From Desmospora profundinema (GTDB lineage: Bacteria; Bacillota; Bacilli; Thermoactinomycetales; DSM-45169), in contig NZ_JAVDQG010000009.1 in the NCBI RefSeq assembly GCF_031454155.1, positions 1-64,000 of the forward strand: DNA of 64,000 nucleotides, read 5' to 3'. The notes beneath the pieces are model-generated. The model did no database searches, had not been told where the DNA came from, and saw only the letters and a list, made by a program, of their open reading frames with translations. Each line of letters opens with the position of its first letter. Positions within the stretch are counted from its first letter, which is position 1. A program made the position numbers and the translations under genes. Of this stretch, positions 1 to 8,560 are shown piece after piece.

Positions 1-95
1 ATCCACCCGTTCCCATCCCGAACACGGCAGTTAAGCCCTCCAGCGCCGATGGTACTTGGGGCGCAGGCCCCTGGGAGAGTAGGACGTCGCCAGGC
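1..95 (+). rRNA. rrf: 5S ribosomal RNA, 3' part
   Basis: The first 95 bases match the conserved 3' two thirds of bacterial 5S rRNA, including the CCCATCCCGAACACGG loop region, the GCGCCGATGGTA segment and the closing GAGAGTAGGACGTCGCCAG. The 5' part lies outside the window. It is the promoter-distal end of an rRNA operon whose transcript probably continues into the tRNA genes downstream; only a T-rich stretch, with no clear hairpin, follows it. Confidence 0.95.
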
Positions 96-132
96 GTTTT
101 CTTTTTTAATCCACCAAGGTGGTGGTGTCGTC

Positions 133-402
133 ATGACACACGATTCCCGTAAAGGCAGTCCGTTGTATAACGGTTATGCCACTTCATCGTTGATTGCGGG
201 TACCGCTGGTGTGATTCTCCTATTGTTATTTCCGCTGTTCAGCGTCATGCTGGGTGTGGCGGGAATGATCCTGGGTCGAAAAGGAAGGCGTTCCTGTCGG
301 CCTGTACAAGCCATGACGGGTATTGTATTGAGTATGATCAGTATCGGGATGGCATTGTTTATTTTCGTGGGAGTGTTTATTACCCTGACACGGCAATGGT
401 GA
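133..402 (+). CDS. Small two-TM membrane protein between 5S rRNA and tRNA-Ser
   Basis: Predicted 89-residue protein. The start at 133 is chosen because AAGGTGGTG lies upstream; an earlier in-frame ATG at 49 lies inside the 5S rRNA gene and is rejected. The sequence has a polar N-terminus with MTHDSR, a hydrophobic segment at about residues 21-48, a short basic loop (GRKGRRS) and a second hydrophobic segment at about 60-85. The layout resembles small DUF4190-like membrane proteins, but I cannot assign a family firmly. It is embedded in the same-strand rRNA-tRNA array, so it may be co-transcribed with stable RNA. Function unknown. Confidence 0.6.
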   Translation: MTHDSRKGSPLYNGYATSSLIAGTAGVILLLLFPLFSVMLGVAGMILGRKGRRSCRPVQAMTGIVLSMISIGMALFIFVGVFITLTRQW

Positions 403-412
403 TTATATTTGT

Positions 413-506
413 GGAGAGGTGTCCGAGCTGGCCGAAGGAGCACGATTGGAAATCGTGTAGGCGGGCTAAACCCGTCTCGAGGGTTCGAATCCCTCCCTCT
501 CCGCCA
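413..506 (+). tRNA. tRNA-Ser (GGA)
   Basis: A 94-base cloverleaf with acceptor GGAGAGG pairing CCTCTCC, a long variable arm typical of serine tRNA, T-arm GGTTCGAATCC and encoded CCA. The anticodon loop reads TTGGAAA, giving GGA. Confidence 0.97.
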
Positions 507-559
507 TCATTCCCATCTTGACAGGTGGGAAGACGTATGATACAATTTTGCATACCTGC

Positions 560-635
<76 letters not shown>

Positions 636-642
636 TTTATTT

Positions 643-718
<76 letters not shown>

Positions 719-727
719 TCGCGTCGG

Positions 728-801
728 AGGGGCGTAGTTCAATGGTAGAACAGAGGTCTCCAAAACCTCAAATGCGGGTTCGATTCCTGCCGCCCCTGCC
801 A
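728..801 (+). tRNA. tRNA-Trp (CCA)
   Basis: A 74-base cloverleaf with acceptor AGGGGCG pairing CGCCCCT, encoded CCA and anticodon loop CTCCAAA (CCA). Its 3' end is 2 bases from the stop codon of the convergent yugN-like gene. Confidence 0.97.
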
Positions 802-803
802 TT

Positions 804-1226
804 TTAACGCGAGTGTTCCCGAAAACGATGTTCCAATTGGTTTAACTCCGCTTGCGCGCGTCTAAGCCATTTTTGTTCTACGGCATCATCTGGATCCGCT
901 GGTTCTGCGAATTGGTTAACGGTAGCGGAAAGGAATCCGATATTGGCATCATGGTCTACGCCGGTTTGGTATTGATGCTTGAGCACAAAAGGCTTGCCGA
1001 CTTGGAGTGTGGCTGTTCGTGTTCCGATACTGCCTTCAACAGCAGTGACCGGGATCCGGAGATAAGCTCGGTGTTCTTTGTTTTCTTCCCAATCCAGGGC
1101 TTTATCGTAGTAACCGTGGTCATATTCATATCCACCGCCGAGAACGAATCCTTCGCCATTAAACAGGCGGTCGATGGTCACGAAACTGCCGGTGACTCCT
1201 TCCAGAGGGGAAGATAAAGGGATCAA
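804..1226 (-). CDS. YugN-like family protein
   Basis: Predicted 140-residue protein of the YugN-like family, a Firmicute family of unknown biochemical function. Family-like stretches are the N-terminal MIPLSSPLEG, GGGYEYDHGYYD near residue 30 and FAEPADPDDAVEQKW near residue 105; length is close to the roughly 130 residues usual for YugN. The start is a TTG with AAGGAGG eight bases upstream. It lies on the strand opposite to seven flanking tRNA genes, between tRNA-Trp and tRNA-Cys, and its stop codon is almost fused to the tRNA-Trp end with no room for a terminator, so its transcript would run antisense through the upstream tRNAs. Confidence 0.85.
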   Translation of the reverse strand: MIPLSSPLEGVTGSFVTIDRLFNGEGFVLGGGYEYDHGYYDKALDWEENKEHRAYLRIPVTAVEGSIGTRTATLQVGKPFVLKHQYQTGVDHDANIGFLSATVNQFAEPADPDDAVEQKWLRRAQAELNQLEHRFREHSR

Positions 1227-1287
1227 GCGGATCGCCTCCTTGTTTGAAATGTAGTGTGTGACACTGGTTCTCGTCTCATTCCTTCAT

Positions 1288-1361
1288 GGCGGCATAGCCA
1301 AGTGGTAAGGCAGAGGACTGCAAATCCTTTACCCCCGGTTCGAATCCGGGTGCCGCCTCCA
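1288..1361 (+). tRNA. tRNA-Cys (GCA)
   Basis: A 74-base cloverleaf with acceptor GGCGGCA pairing TGCCGCC, encoded CCA and anticodon loop CTGCAAA (GCA). Confidence 0.97.
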
Positions 1362-1463
1362 ATATTGTTTACCGGGTTTAATTGAACAAAAAAGCGTTGA
1401 CTTTAATCCGGAGATGTAATACAATGAATCATGTCGCTGTTGAAAGCAGCAACAACCCATTAC

Positions 1464-1551
1464 GCGGACGTGGCGGAATTGGCAGACGCGCTAGACTCAG
1501 GATCTAGTGGTCATTGCGACCGTGGAGGTTCAAGTCCTCTCGTCCGCACCA
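1464..1551 (+). tRNA. tRNA-Leu (CAG)
   Basis: An 88-base cloverleaf with a long variable arm. Acceptor GCGGACG pairs with CGTCCGC and CCA is encoded. The anticodon loop CTCAGGA gives CAG. Confidence 0.96.
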
Positions 1552-1554
1552 TAT

Positions 1555-1631
<77 letters not shown>

Positions 1632-1637
1632 AAGGAA

Positions 1638-1664
1638 AAGCCGTTCATAGAGAACGGCTTTTTT
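1638..1664 (+). terminator. Terminator of the tRNA array
   Basis: The hairpin GCCGTTC / GAACGGC is followed by a run of six T, directly after tRNA-Arg. It ends the rRNA-tRNA transcription unit. Confidence 0.9.
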
Positions 1665-1711
1665 GTATTTCCGGCACTTTCCTTTTGCAAATCCATCACC
1701 TTCAATCAGCA

Positions 1712-1740
1712 TTGACATTAAACTTAACTCAAGTTAATAT
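1712..1740 (+). promoter_or_regulatory. SigA-type promoter with palindromic operator, tetR gene
   Basis: TTGACA at 1712-1717 and TAATAT at 1735-1740 are separated by exactly 17 bases. Between and overlapping them is an inverted repeat, TTAACT-CA-AGTTAA, a natural operator for the TetR protein encoded immediately downstream. The expected transcription start, 6-8 bases after the -10 box, falls on the ATG at 1747, and no Shine-Dalgarno sequence precedes that ATG, suggesting a leaderless mRNA. Confidence 0.75.
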
Positions 1741-1746
1741 TTAATC

Positions 1747-2424
1747 ATGAGTAAAAACATTAACCTGAGAGAATTGAAAAAAGCCAGAACAAAGCTGCTG
1801 CTGTTACAGACGACTCTTGACCTGATTGGCCAAGGTTCCATGAAAGACTTGCATGTGGAAGACATTTGCCGCAAAGCGGAGATATCAAAAGTCACCTTCT
1901 TTAATTACTTTTCCAAGAAGGAGGAGCTGTTCTGTTATTTCATGGGGATCTGGGGGCTGCATCGTGCGGTTGAGCAACACCTCCATCCGCTTCGCGGGAT
2001 CGCCGGTATTCGGCGCATTTTTCATCGTGTAGCCGAGGAGGATCTCCGATCATCCGGAGTGATGTTAAACTTGATTCGGTTTCTCGCCGGTACGGACGGT
2101 AAACCGGACGTCCCGCCCATTACAGACGCGGAGAAGCAAGTACTTTATCCGGAATGGGACGACATTACCGAATGGGATCTGCCCCATTTGTATGAGCTGT
2201 TCCGACATTTTTTACAAGAAAGCGTGGAAGATGGAGAAGTGACGGCAGAAATGCCTTTGGAAACATTGACGCTTGTCACCATCAGTCAGTTTTACGGCGC
2301 GTTTTTATCCGGACACAATGGTGGAGTCGCGGATATGAAAATGCATTACGATATGCATTTAAGGTTGTTGCTTGCCAACCCGTCAGACAGCGATGTCGGA
2401 TGGATCATAGATAAAAATGAATAA
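1747..2424 (+). CDS. TetR family transcriptional regulator
   Basis: Predicted 225-residue TetR-type repressor. The N-terminal 60 residues carry the TetR HTH, with the typical ISKVTFFNYFSKKEEL recognition-helix and tail signature; the remainder is the helical ligand/dimerisation domain. The start at 1747 is kept because the HTH fold needs the residues before Met-31, even though no ribosome site precedes it. It is followed at 16 bases by two membrane-protein genes it probably controls, and a palindrome in its own promoter points to autoregulation. The ligand is unknown. Confidence 0.88.
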   Translation: MSKNINLRELKKARTKLLLLQTTLDLIGQGSMKDLHVEDICRKAEISKVTFFNYFSKKEELFCYFMGIWGLHRAVEQHLHPLRGIAGIRRIFHRVAEEDLRSSGVMLNLIRFLAGTDGKPDVPPITDAEKQVLYPEWDDITEWDLPHLYELFRHFLQESVEDGEVTAEMPLETLTLVTISQFYGAFLSGHNGGVADMKMHYDMHLRLLLANPSDSDVGWIIDKNE

Positions 2425-2440
2425 GAAGGAATGATCGGTT

Positions 2441-3361
2441 ATGTCAGCCAATACGGACAGTCAACTGGCCAAAAGAACGGATATGAAGCTCTTTTCTGGA
2501 GAAAAGTTGCTGGTGATTGTCAGTTTGATCGGTTTTGCGCTTGCCGCCGGAATCGCTGTCTATATCAGCATATACGGGGCGATCATTTTGCCGGAAGGCA
2601 ATGCAGAAAGTGCATTTTCGTTTAATGCGGCAATGGGGATGTTTATTTTATCCATCGCGGCTATTTTGCCGGTATCGGGACTAAGCCCCGGCAAACGGGC
2701 AAGCGTGCGCTGGTTTTTTATAGTGGCTGCCCTCTACTCCTACGCCGTTGAAACGATTCAGCATTTGCGCGGCATTAATCCGCGGTTTTCACAAGTCGGC
2801 ACTGTTGTGGATCAGATCGCCGGCGGTCTGTTCGGGGTCATTGCGCTCTTGATCGTCATCGCGACCGCACTGTTTGCGATTCCGTTTTTTCGCAAAAGGC
2901 AACCGGGTGAACGTCCGTTACTGGTGCTCGGTATCCGCTATGCCTTTGTCTCGACCATGATCGCTCACGCTGCAGGCATATGGATGATCGTGCTGCAAAG
3001 CCGGTATACGGGTGAGGCTGGCAATCTGATCGTTCTCCATGGGCTCGGCTTTCACGCGCTGCAGGCGCTTCCAGTGCTGGGATGGTTGCTGGAACGGTCG
3101 CGTACCGACGAGAAGCGGACCCGGCAGCTGATCCATACGGGAGGGATCGCCTGGACACTCGCCATCATTCTGATTGGTTTGCAAACGGCCCTTGCGCGTT
3201 CCGTCTTTGAACTGGCTATGCTTCCGTTTCTCGCCGGTGCCTTGCTCCTCGTCTGGCTGGTCACCGTTGTCATCGCCGCGGTCGGCCTGCTGAAAATAAG
3301 GAAGGGATCTATGGTTCAGACGAATACGGTGTCAGGGGAGGAGAACCGTGACCTTGTATGA
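2441..3361 (+). CDS. Polytopic membrane protein
   Basis: Predicted 306-residue integral membrane protein with about eight hydrophobic segments (roughly residues 24-50, 63-83, 92-108, 130-152, 165-185, 198-215, 234-252, 258-285). I do not recognise the family. GAAGGA stands about 11 bases before the ATG. It sits between a TetR gene and an ABA4-like gene, overlapping the latter by 14 bases, so the three form an operon. A role in membrane or lipid-soluble-compound homeostasis controlled by TetR is only a guess from context. Confidence 0.75.
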   Translation: MSANTDSQLAKRTDMKLFSGEKLLVIVSLIGFALAAGIAVYISIYGAIILPEGNAESAFSFNAAMGMFILSIAAILPVSGLSPGKRASVRWFFIVAALYSYAVETIQHLRGINPRFSQVGTVVDQIAGGLFGVIALLIVIATALFAIPFFRKRQPGERPLLVLGIRYAFVSTMIAHAAGIWMIVLQSRYTGEAGNLIVLHGLGFHALQALPVLGWLLERSRTDEKRTRQLIHTGGIAWTLAIILIGLQTALARSVFELAMLPFLAGALLLVWLVTVVIAAVGLLKIRKGSMVQTNTVSGEENRDLV

Positions 3362-3803
3362 AACATTGTTCGCCCTTACGAGCGTCGCCATGCCGTTCTG
3401 GTTGCTGATGATATTGCTGCCCTCTTGGCGGGTTACACGGTTACTGGCGAGTCTAGCCGTTTTTCCCCTGTACCTCGCCGTGCTTTATGCGGTTGGGCTC
3501 GTCACCGCTATTGGAGATACGGGTTTTGGTTTCATTCAAGACTTCGGTTCAGCCGAGGGAGTCATCCGACTCTTATCCCATCCGGATTTCGCTTTGCTCG
3601 CTTGGATTCACCTGCTTTGCTTCGATCTGGCGATCGGTCATTCCATTTATCGCGATAACATGGAACATCACTATGTCCCAAGGCCGGTTCAGTCCATACT
3701 CTTATTCCTCGTCCTGATGTTTGGTCCGTTTGGATGGTTGTGCTACCTTGCAATACGAAGAATCAGACGCACTAAAGCTGCGCAAGACGCCCATTCTCAG
3801 TGA
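3348..3803 (+). CDS. ABA4-like / DUF4281 family membrane protein
   Basis: Predicted 151-residue membrane protein with four hydrophobic segments. The pattern of a small N-terminal TM pair, a conserved WIHLLCFDLAIGH stretch near residue 87 and MFGPFGWLCYL near residue 123 fits the ABA4-like family (DUF4281), named after a plant protein needed for neoxanthin formation; the bacterial members have no established function. It starts with GTG after AGGGGAGGAG and overlaps the preceding gene, indicating translational coupling. Confidence 0.75.
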   Translation: MTLYETLFALTSVAMPFWLLMILLPSWRVTRLLASLAVFPLYLAVLYAVGLVTAIGDTGFGFIQDFGSAEGVIRLLSHPDFALLAWIHLLCFDLAIGHSIYRDNMEHHYVPRPVQSILLFLVLMFGPFGWLCYLAIRRIRRTKAAQDAHSQ

Positions 3804-3944
3804 TAAAAGACGGTTGCAGTCTCCTTAAGACAGGGTCAGCGGTTAAAAAAATGTGGTGGCCGCCAAACGTTTGAGTCTTTCGGGGACTTCGCTGGCACTC
3901 GGTAAAAAGGCGCTACACCGGAAATCGGTCCCCTCTTTCGTTTC

Positions 3945-3968
3945 GGCATCATCCGTCTGGATGATGCC
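3945..3968. terminator. Perfect 10-bp hairpin, possible weak terminator
   Basis: GGCATCATCC and GGATGATGCC flank a 4-base loop between two convergent transcription units. A short TTTA follows on the plus strand and none on the minus strand, so it is a weak terminator at best, or a transcript-stabilising hairpin. Confidence 0.45.
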
Positions 3969-4010
3969 TTTATGGTGTCGGGGATAGGGATGAATGCAAC
4001 ATTCCTACCG

Positions 4011-5510
4011 TTATTCAGTCGTAAGGTCGAAGTGACCGCTCCACAAATCGGGATCTTCGCTTCCGAGGTACCATAAAGCCAACCCACCGATGTCGGGGTG
4101 GTGCTCTTTTATCCACCGCCATTTAACCAGAACGCTTTCGCCGTCCGGATACCAGGCGTGATATCGTTCTCCCTTTTCTTCGATTTTCAGATGGAGTTCT
4201 CCGTTTTCGTCCCGGTTGGGTTGAAGCCGTTGATTTTCTGAAAGCTTGGCGACGGATGAGTATGAAAAAGTTCGTTGCGCTTCCGCTTGTCCTTCAGGCC
4301 AAATCCACCCCACCGTCGACAAGGCGATGGTGACTTTTGACGGTTCGATCTCCTCTGTAGCGTGCAAAATCACTTCATCCAGCCAATCGAGTGGCGTGGA
4401 AGGGCCGGGATGATCCCAGCTGTAGTTGAAAGCCATAATCTTGACTCGATCGGCCGCTTGTCCGATCCGACGCCAGTCCTGGGAACGTTGCACGGAATGA
4501 GATGTCCCACGGCCGGTTTGCGGGTGGACCGTCACATGCAATACCTTCTCTTTCTGATGGAGAATGGTTGCAAGCGATTCGATCCAACCGGCGAATGCTT
4601 CCCGTTCGGTTTCCTCCATAGGCTGAAAGAGAATGTCGATGCCGTCATATCCACGCGCTTGTACCAATGTCGATATTTGACGAGTCAATCGGTCGCGTTT
4701 TTCTTCATTTTGCAGGATTTCCCGTGTCAACCCTGCAGAGAAGCGGTTACCGATAGCGGGGATCACCTGGACGCCTTTCTCCCTGGCGAGAGAAAGGGCT
4801 TTTTCTGTTGTTTCCCTTTCCTCGCTGACGGCCGTAATCGTTCCATCGGGACCCAGGTTATACCATAAAAAATGGACTTCGTGGATCGAATCGAGATTCT
4901 GTTCCAACCGTTGTAACGCGTCTTCTTCATCCCAGGAAGGGAACCAGACCGCTAAACCATGTAAATTGGGAGGAGGCGTGGCAGAGCCCGGTGAGGGTGA
5001 ATTTTCACTCTCTCCGGGTTCTTGTTCAGGCAACGTGCCATCCCGGCCGACGACGACTCTCTCGCGCGGATGAATTGGAGGGAAGAGGGTTAAATCCGGA
5101 TTGTGCCAATTGTTGTACATAAGAGAGGATGTAGACTGGGAAGGGGGGCCGGAAGAGTTGGGATTAGAGGAAGATGTATTCTCTGGAGGCTCCCATTCCA
5201 GAAGAGGGTGCCAGTCATCCTCCTCTTCCTCCGCCCCATGGTCCCAAATCCCGCCATTTCCATCCCGATTCATGCTCGAAGAGGGAGTGTCGGATGTTTC
5301 CGAATGGGAGGTGGGAGGAGAAACGGAAGTCGGTGTGGTGGATGCTCCGTACCCTGCCCACAGAACGAAGATGGACAGCAAAAGGATCAGTGCCCGGGAA
5401 CGAAGTCGATGCCGGGATGGAGGGATGGAGTTGGTCGATTCCTGTGAAGAGGGATTGGGAGAGCCCTCTCCCGGTGACGATTTGGAATTTAGTTCGTATC
5501 GGTTACGCAA
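4011..5510 (-). CDS. Membrane-anchored GH18-like protein with degenerate active site
   Basis: Predicted 499-residue protein. Order: cytoplasmic tail to about residue 37, a single TM anchor at about 39-56, a long Ser/Pro/Glu-rich linker to about 182, then a glycoside hydrolase family 18 barrel like those of spore-cortex and germination enzymes (YaaH/SleL type). In the family the catalytic strand reads DGxDxDxE; here residues 289-296 read DGIDILFQ, so both the third Asp and the catalytic Glu are missing. The protein may bind peptidoglycan or chitin-like glycans without cleaving them. The TTG start is preceded by AAGGAG. It stands alone, divergent from the subtilase gene. Confidence 0.8.
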   Translation of the reverse strand: MRNRYELNSKSSPGEGSPNPSSQESTNSIPPSRHRLRSRALILLLSIFVLWAGYGASTTPTSVSPPTSHSETSDTPSSSMNRDGNGGIWDHGAEEEEDDWHPLLEWEPPENTSSSNPNSSGPPSQSTSSLMYNNWHNPDLTLFPPIHPRERVVVGRDGTLPEQEPGESENSPSPGSATPPPNLHGLAVWFPSWDEEDALQRLEQNLDSIHEVHFLWYNLGPDGTITAVSEERETTEKALSLAREKGVQVIPAIGNRFSAGLTREILQNEEKRDRLTRQISTLVQARGYDGIDILFQPMEETEREAFAGWIESLATILHQKEKVLHVTVHPQTGRGTSHSVQRSQDWRRIGQAADRVKIMAFNYSWDHPGPSTPLDWLDEVILHATEEIEPSKVTIALSTVGWIWPEGQAEAQRTFSYSSVAKLSENQRLQPNRDENGELHLKIEEKGERYHAWYPDGESVLVKWRWIKEHHPDIGGLALWYLGSEDPDLWSGHFDLTTE

Positions 5511-5721
5511 GGGATCACTCCTTGTTCTAGAGTTATCCCCATTTTAATCCAATCAAAGCGCTAATTGTAGGTTGAATTGAAAAAAGAAGGAATATTTGTC
5601 GAATGAAGCTTGTCAAAATTCATCTTTTTTAAAATATATGTGTCAAATTGCAGGAGATTGAAAAGAGAATCGCGTATTTAATTATCCGTCTGAAATTTCT
5701 ATTACATCAAGGGGGAGAATC

Positions 5722-7860
5722 ATGTCCAAAAAGTGGCGCGGATGGATTGTTGTCCTGTCGTTCGTCTTTGTCTTAACCAGCATGGTATCACCGGCCCAAG
5801 CGTCTTTTGTTGATGATGGTGTAAATGAAAAAGCCCAATCTTCCGGGGAAGAATACTATTTCGTTCAGTTGGAGGATGAGTCGGTCGCTTCCTATGAGGG
5901 TGATGTGAAGGGGTTTTCCGCTACCAAAGTGGAAGAAAACGAACAGCTGGATGTAGCAGCGCCAGAGGTGAAGAAATATCAAAAACATTTGAAAGATAAG
6001 CGTTCCGAATATAAATCTTGGTTAAAGAAAGAAGGCGGCTCCAAAGTCGAAGTGGTGGAGGAGTACGATCTGACCCTAAACGGGGTGGCCGTTAAGGCGG
6101 ATGGAGTCAACCCCAAGGAGCTGGAGCAGGGGCCCGGGGTGGAAAAAGTGGTCAAATCCCTGGAGTACTCCCCGGCCATGAACACCAGTCATGATATCAT
6201 TCAAAATCAACCCCTGTGGAATTCCGGCTTTCAAGGTGAAGGGGTAAAAGTCGGGGTGATTGACAGCGGGATCGAACAGACCCACCCCTTCTTCCAGGAT
6301 TCTTCCCTCCCGATGCCGGAAGGGTTTCCCAAAGGGGACGAGCGCTTTACCACCAACAAGGTGATCGCTGCCAAAGTCTACTGGCCGGAGCCGGGAGTCA
6401 CTCCCGAAGCCGTTGGCGACCATGGGACCCATGTGGCGGGAACCATCGCCGGAGTTCGCGATTATAAGGATCCCAGCGGTGCGGCAAAAACTCCCCTTTC
6501 CGGGGTGGCTCCCAGAGCCTATCTGGGCAACTACAACGTGTTCCCCTGTGAAAGTTGTAGAGCACAGAGCATTTATATCGCCGCAGCGGTGGAAGATGCC
6601 GTTCGTGACGGGATGGACGTCATCAACATGAGTCTGGGCGGCACCGCTCAACCCGGTTTTGATCTGTTGGCGGAGATCGTAAACGCTGCCACGGATGCAG
6701 GTGTGACGGTGGTAATCTCCGCCGGCAACAGCGGACCCGGCCCTATGACCATCGGTTCTCCCGGAACAGCGGACAAAGTGATTACAGTGGCCGCTGTCAC
6801 CAACAGCCACTTTATCGGACTGCCGATCAATTTTACCCTGGATGGTGAATCCAAAACCGTCGGAGCTGCCACCGCGGATCCGGGCGGTCTGATTACGGAA
6901 GGACTGGAAGCGCCGCTCCATGTGGTGACAGAAGGGGATGGTTTGGGCTGTGAAGGAATCTCGGAAGACCTGACCGGGAAGGTCGCCGTCCTCAAGCGTG
7001 GTGCCTGTACCTTTACGGAAAAGGCGATGGCGGCCCAAAATGCCAATGCGGTAGGGATGGTATTGGTAAACAATGCACCGGGGGATCCCTCTGGCATGTT
7101 CATTGAAGAAGAAGCGACTATTCCGTCCGTGATGGTGTCCCAGGAGGACGGAAAAGCGATTGAGGCAGCCAATGAAGCGTCCGTCAAGATGGAGCCGGGA
7201 GAGATCGGGGAATTTAACACCGGCAATGAAGGATTGGTCGCTCTGTTCTCCTCCCGCGGACCGACGGTCAACTACACGCTGAAACCGGATGTGGCGGCAG
7301 TGGGTGCCAATGTCTACTCCGCAACCACCGGCGGTGGTTTGACCTCCAAAAACGGGACTTCCATGTCGGCTCCCCATGTAGCCGGGGCGGCAGCTCTGAT
7401 GACCCAGGCCCGGCCGGACTGGACCCCGCAAGATATTAAAGCGGCTTTGATTGGAACCGGTGTGGATACCAAGGATCATGCCGTCCCCTTGGCTGTAGGC
7501 GGCGGGATCATCCAGGTGGATGATGCATTGAACACGCCGGCATTGGCTAATCCGGCCAGCTTGAGCTTCGGCAAAGTGCCTAACAAAGGAAAAGACAGCA
7601 AAAAAACCTTTAAGGTGACGGTAACCAATACATCCAAAAAGGCACAGGTGTATCGTATAAATGTGGATGATGTCAAACAAGTGAACGTGGACAAGACCCA
7701 AGTCCGAGTGGCGAAAGGAAAAAGTGCCACCTTTAAAGTAACCGTGGATGCTACAGGAAAAACCGTTTGGAACAACTATCAAGGCTACATCACCGTCACA
7801 GCGGACAAAGGAGAAGGGAAGCGGATCCGCATCCCGTATCACTTTCATGTGACGAATTAA
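5722..7860 (+). CDS. Secreted S8 subtilisin-like serine protease
   Basis: Predicted 712-residue secreted protease. A signal peptide at 1-27 ends in PAQA and is followed by an inhibitor-I9-like propeptide to about residue 145. The peptidase S8 domain has catalytic Asp181 (VIDSG), His234 (DHGTHVAG) and Ser547 (GTSMSAPHVAG), plus the oxyanion Asn in ISAGNSGPG. A PA domain is inserted at about 380-490, as in minor extracellular protease Vpr, and a C-terminal fibronectin-III-like domain spans about 610-712. AAGGGGGAG precedes the ATG. It is probably maturated after export and works on extracellular or cell-wall proteins. Confidence 0.95.
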   Translation: MSKKWRGWIVVLSFVFVLTSMVSPAQASFVDDGVNEKAQSSGEEYYFVQLEDESVASYEGDVKGFSATKVEENEQLDVAAPEVKKYQKHLKDKRSEYKSWLKKEGGSKVEVVEEYDLTLNGVAVKADGVNPKELEQGPGVEKVVKSLEYSPAMNTSHDIIQNQPLWNSGFQGEGVKVGVIDSGIEQTHPFFQDSSLPMPEGFPKGDERFTTNKVIAAKVYWPEPGVTPEAVGDHGTHVAGTIAGVRDYKDPSGAAKTPLSGVAPRAYLGNYNVFPCESCRAQSIYIAAAVEDAVRDGMDVINMSLGGTAQPGFDLLAEIVNAATDAGVTVVISAGNSGPGPMTIGSPGTADKVITVAAVTNSHFIGLPINFTLDGESKTVGAATADPGGLITEGLEAPLHVVTEGDGLGCEGISEDLTGKVAVLKRGACTFTEKAMAAQNANAVGMVLVNNAPGDPSGMFIEEEATIPSVMVSQEDGKAIEAANEASVKMEPGEIGEFNTGNEGLVALFSSRGPTVNYTLKPDVAAVGANVYSATTGGGLTSKNGTSMSAPHVAGAAALMTQARPDWTPQDIKAALIGTGVDTKDHAVPLAVGGGIIQVDDALNTPALANPASLSFGKVPNKGKDSKKTFKVTVTNTSKKAQVYRINVDDVKQVNVDKTQVRVAKGKSATFKVTVDATGKTVWNNYQGYITVTADKGEGKRIRIPYHFHVTN

Positions 7861-7883
7861 TCAAAAGAAGGGTACGGCAGGTA

Positions 7884-7910
7884 AACCAGCGTCCAATGGG
7901 GACGCTGGTT
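7884..7910 (+). terminator. Terminator-like hairpin after the subtilase gene
   Basis: AACCAGCGTCC pairs with GGACGCTGGTT around a 5-base loop, 24 bases after the stop codon. The T tract is short, so termination efficiency is uncertain. Confidence 0.6.
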
Positions 7911-8019
7911 TGCATATAGCGGCATCTGCATCCTGCGCTTTAACGAAGCTCCGTAGTTTGCCGCCTATATTTTTCTTCTTTCTTCAGCTGTTGAATGTTG
8001 GAGCGGAGGGTAAGTCTAG

Positions 8020-8523
8020 ATGAATGCGAGAACGATTGTAATCTTCGTAATCTTGCTATGTGGTACTTTTGTCGTTGGTTTCGTTGCGTCCTATTTATCC
8101 CCTTACTTGGGTTTAGGATCCTTATGGGTGACAAGCACGTCCCTGGAAGAGGAGAGTATAGACGGGATCCGTTTGGGGGATTCATTCCATGAAAACAAGT
8201 GGAAGATGAAGTATGGTGAGTATGAAGAGTTGGACATTGATTTATATAAAAGAAGCTTAGACTTTGAGCCTATATCCGTGTCAACCGACCAAAACGATCA
8301 AATCGTTTATCTATCAGCCTCTTCACCGGAGATAACGACCAGCCGGAGAGTTCATGTTGGAAACACGATGGATGATGTAATCCGAGCTTACGGGAAGGAT
8401 TACTTTAAGGAGATGGAACAAGGAAACAACAAGGTTGTATACCTTGATCGTGATAAAGGCATGCGCCTGAAATTTTGGGAATATCAGGGTGAGGTACTTG
8501 AAATCAGGATGATGATGGATTAA
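8020..8523 (+). CDS. Membrane-anchored protein of unknown function
   Basis: Predicted 167-residue protein with one N-terminal hydrophobic segment (about residues 5-28) that acts as signal anchor or signal peptide, followed by an extracytoplasmic domain rich in acidic residues. No family recognised. GGAGGG precedes the ATG and a strong terminator follows the stop, so it is a stand-alone gene. Confidence 0.7.
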   Translation: MNARTIVIFVILLCGTFVVGFVASYLSPYLGLGSLWVTSTSLEEESIDGIRLGDSFHENKWKMKYGEYEELDIDLYKRSLDFEPISVSTDQNDQIVYLSASSPEITTSRRVHVGNTMDDVIRAYGKDYFKEMEQGNNKVVYLDRDKGMRLKFWEYQGEVLEIRMMMD

Positions 8524-8534
8524 ATCAAGGTTTA

Positions 8535-8560
8535 AAAGCCGGCGGTTTCGCCGGCTTTTT
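8535..8560. terminator. Bidirectional terminator
   Basis: GCCGGCG and CGCCGGC pair around GTTT, with A run upstream and T run downstream. It serves both the gene ending at 8523 and the liaR gene ending at 8559 on the opposite strand. Confidence 0.9.

Noticed and set aside
49-132. Earlier in-frame start for the small membrane protein gene
   Set aside because: The upstream part lies within the 5S rRNA gene and has no ribosome site; the start at 133 has one.
6076-7848. Long open frame of about 590 codons antisense to the subtilase gene
   Set aside because: It has no ribosome site, His/Gly/Arg-rich composition typical of antisense frames in GC-rich codons, and the plus-strand gene has complete catalytic motifs.
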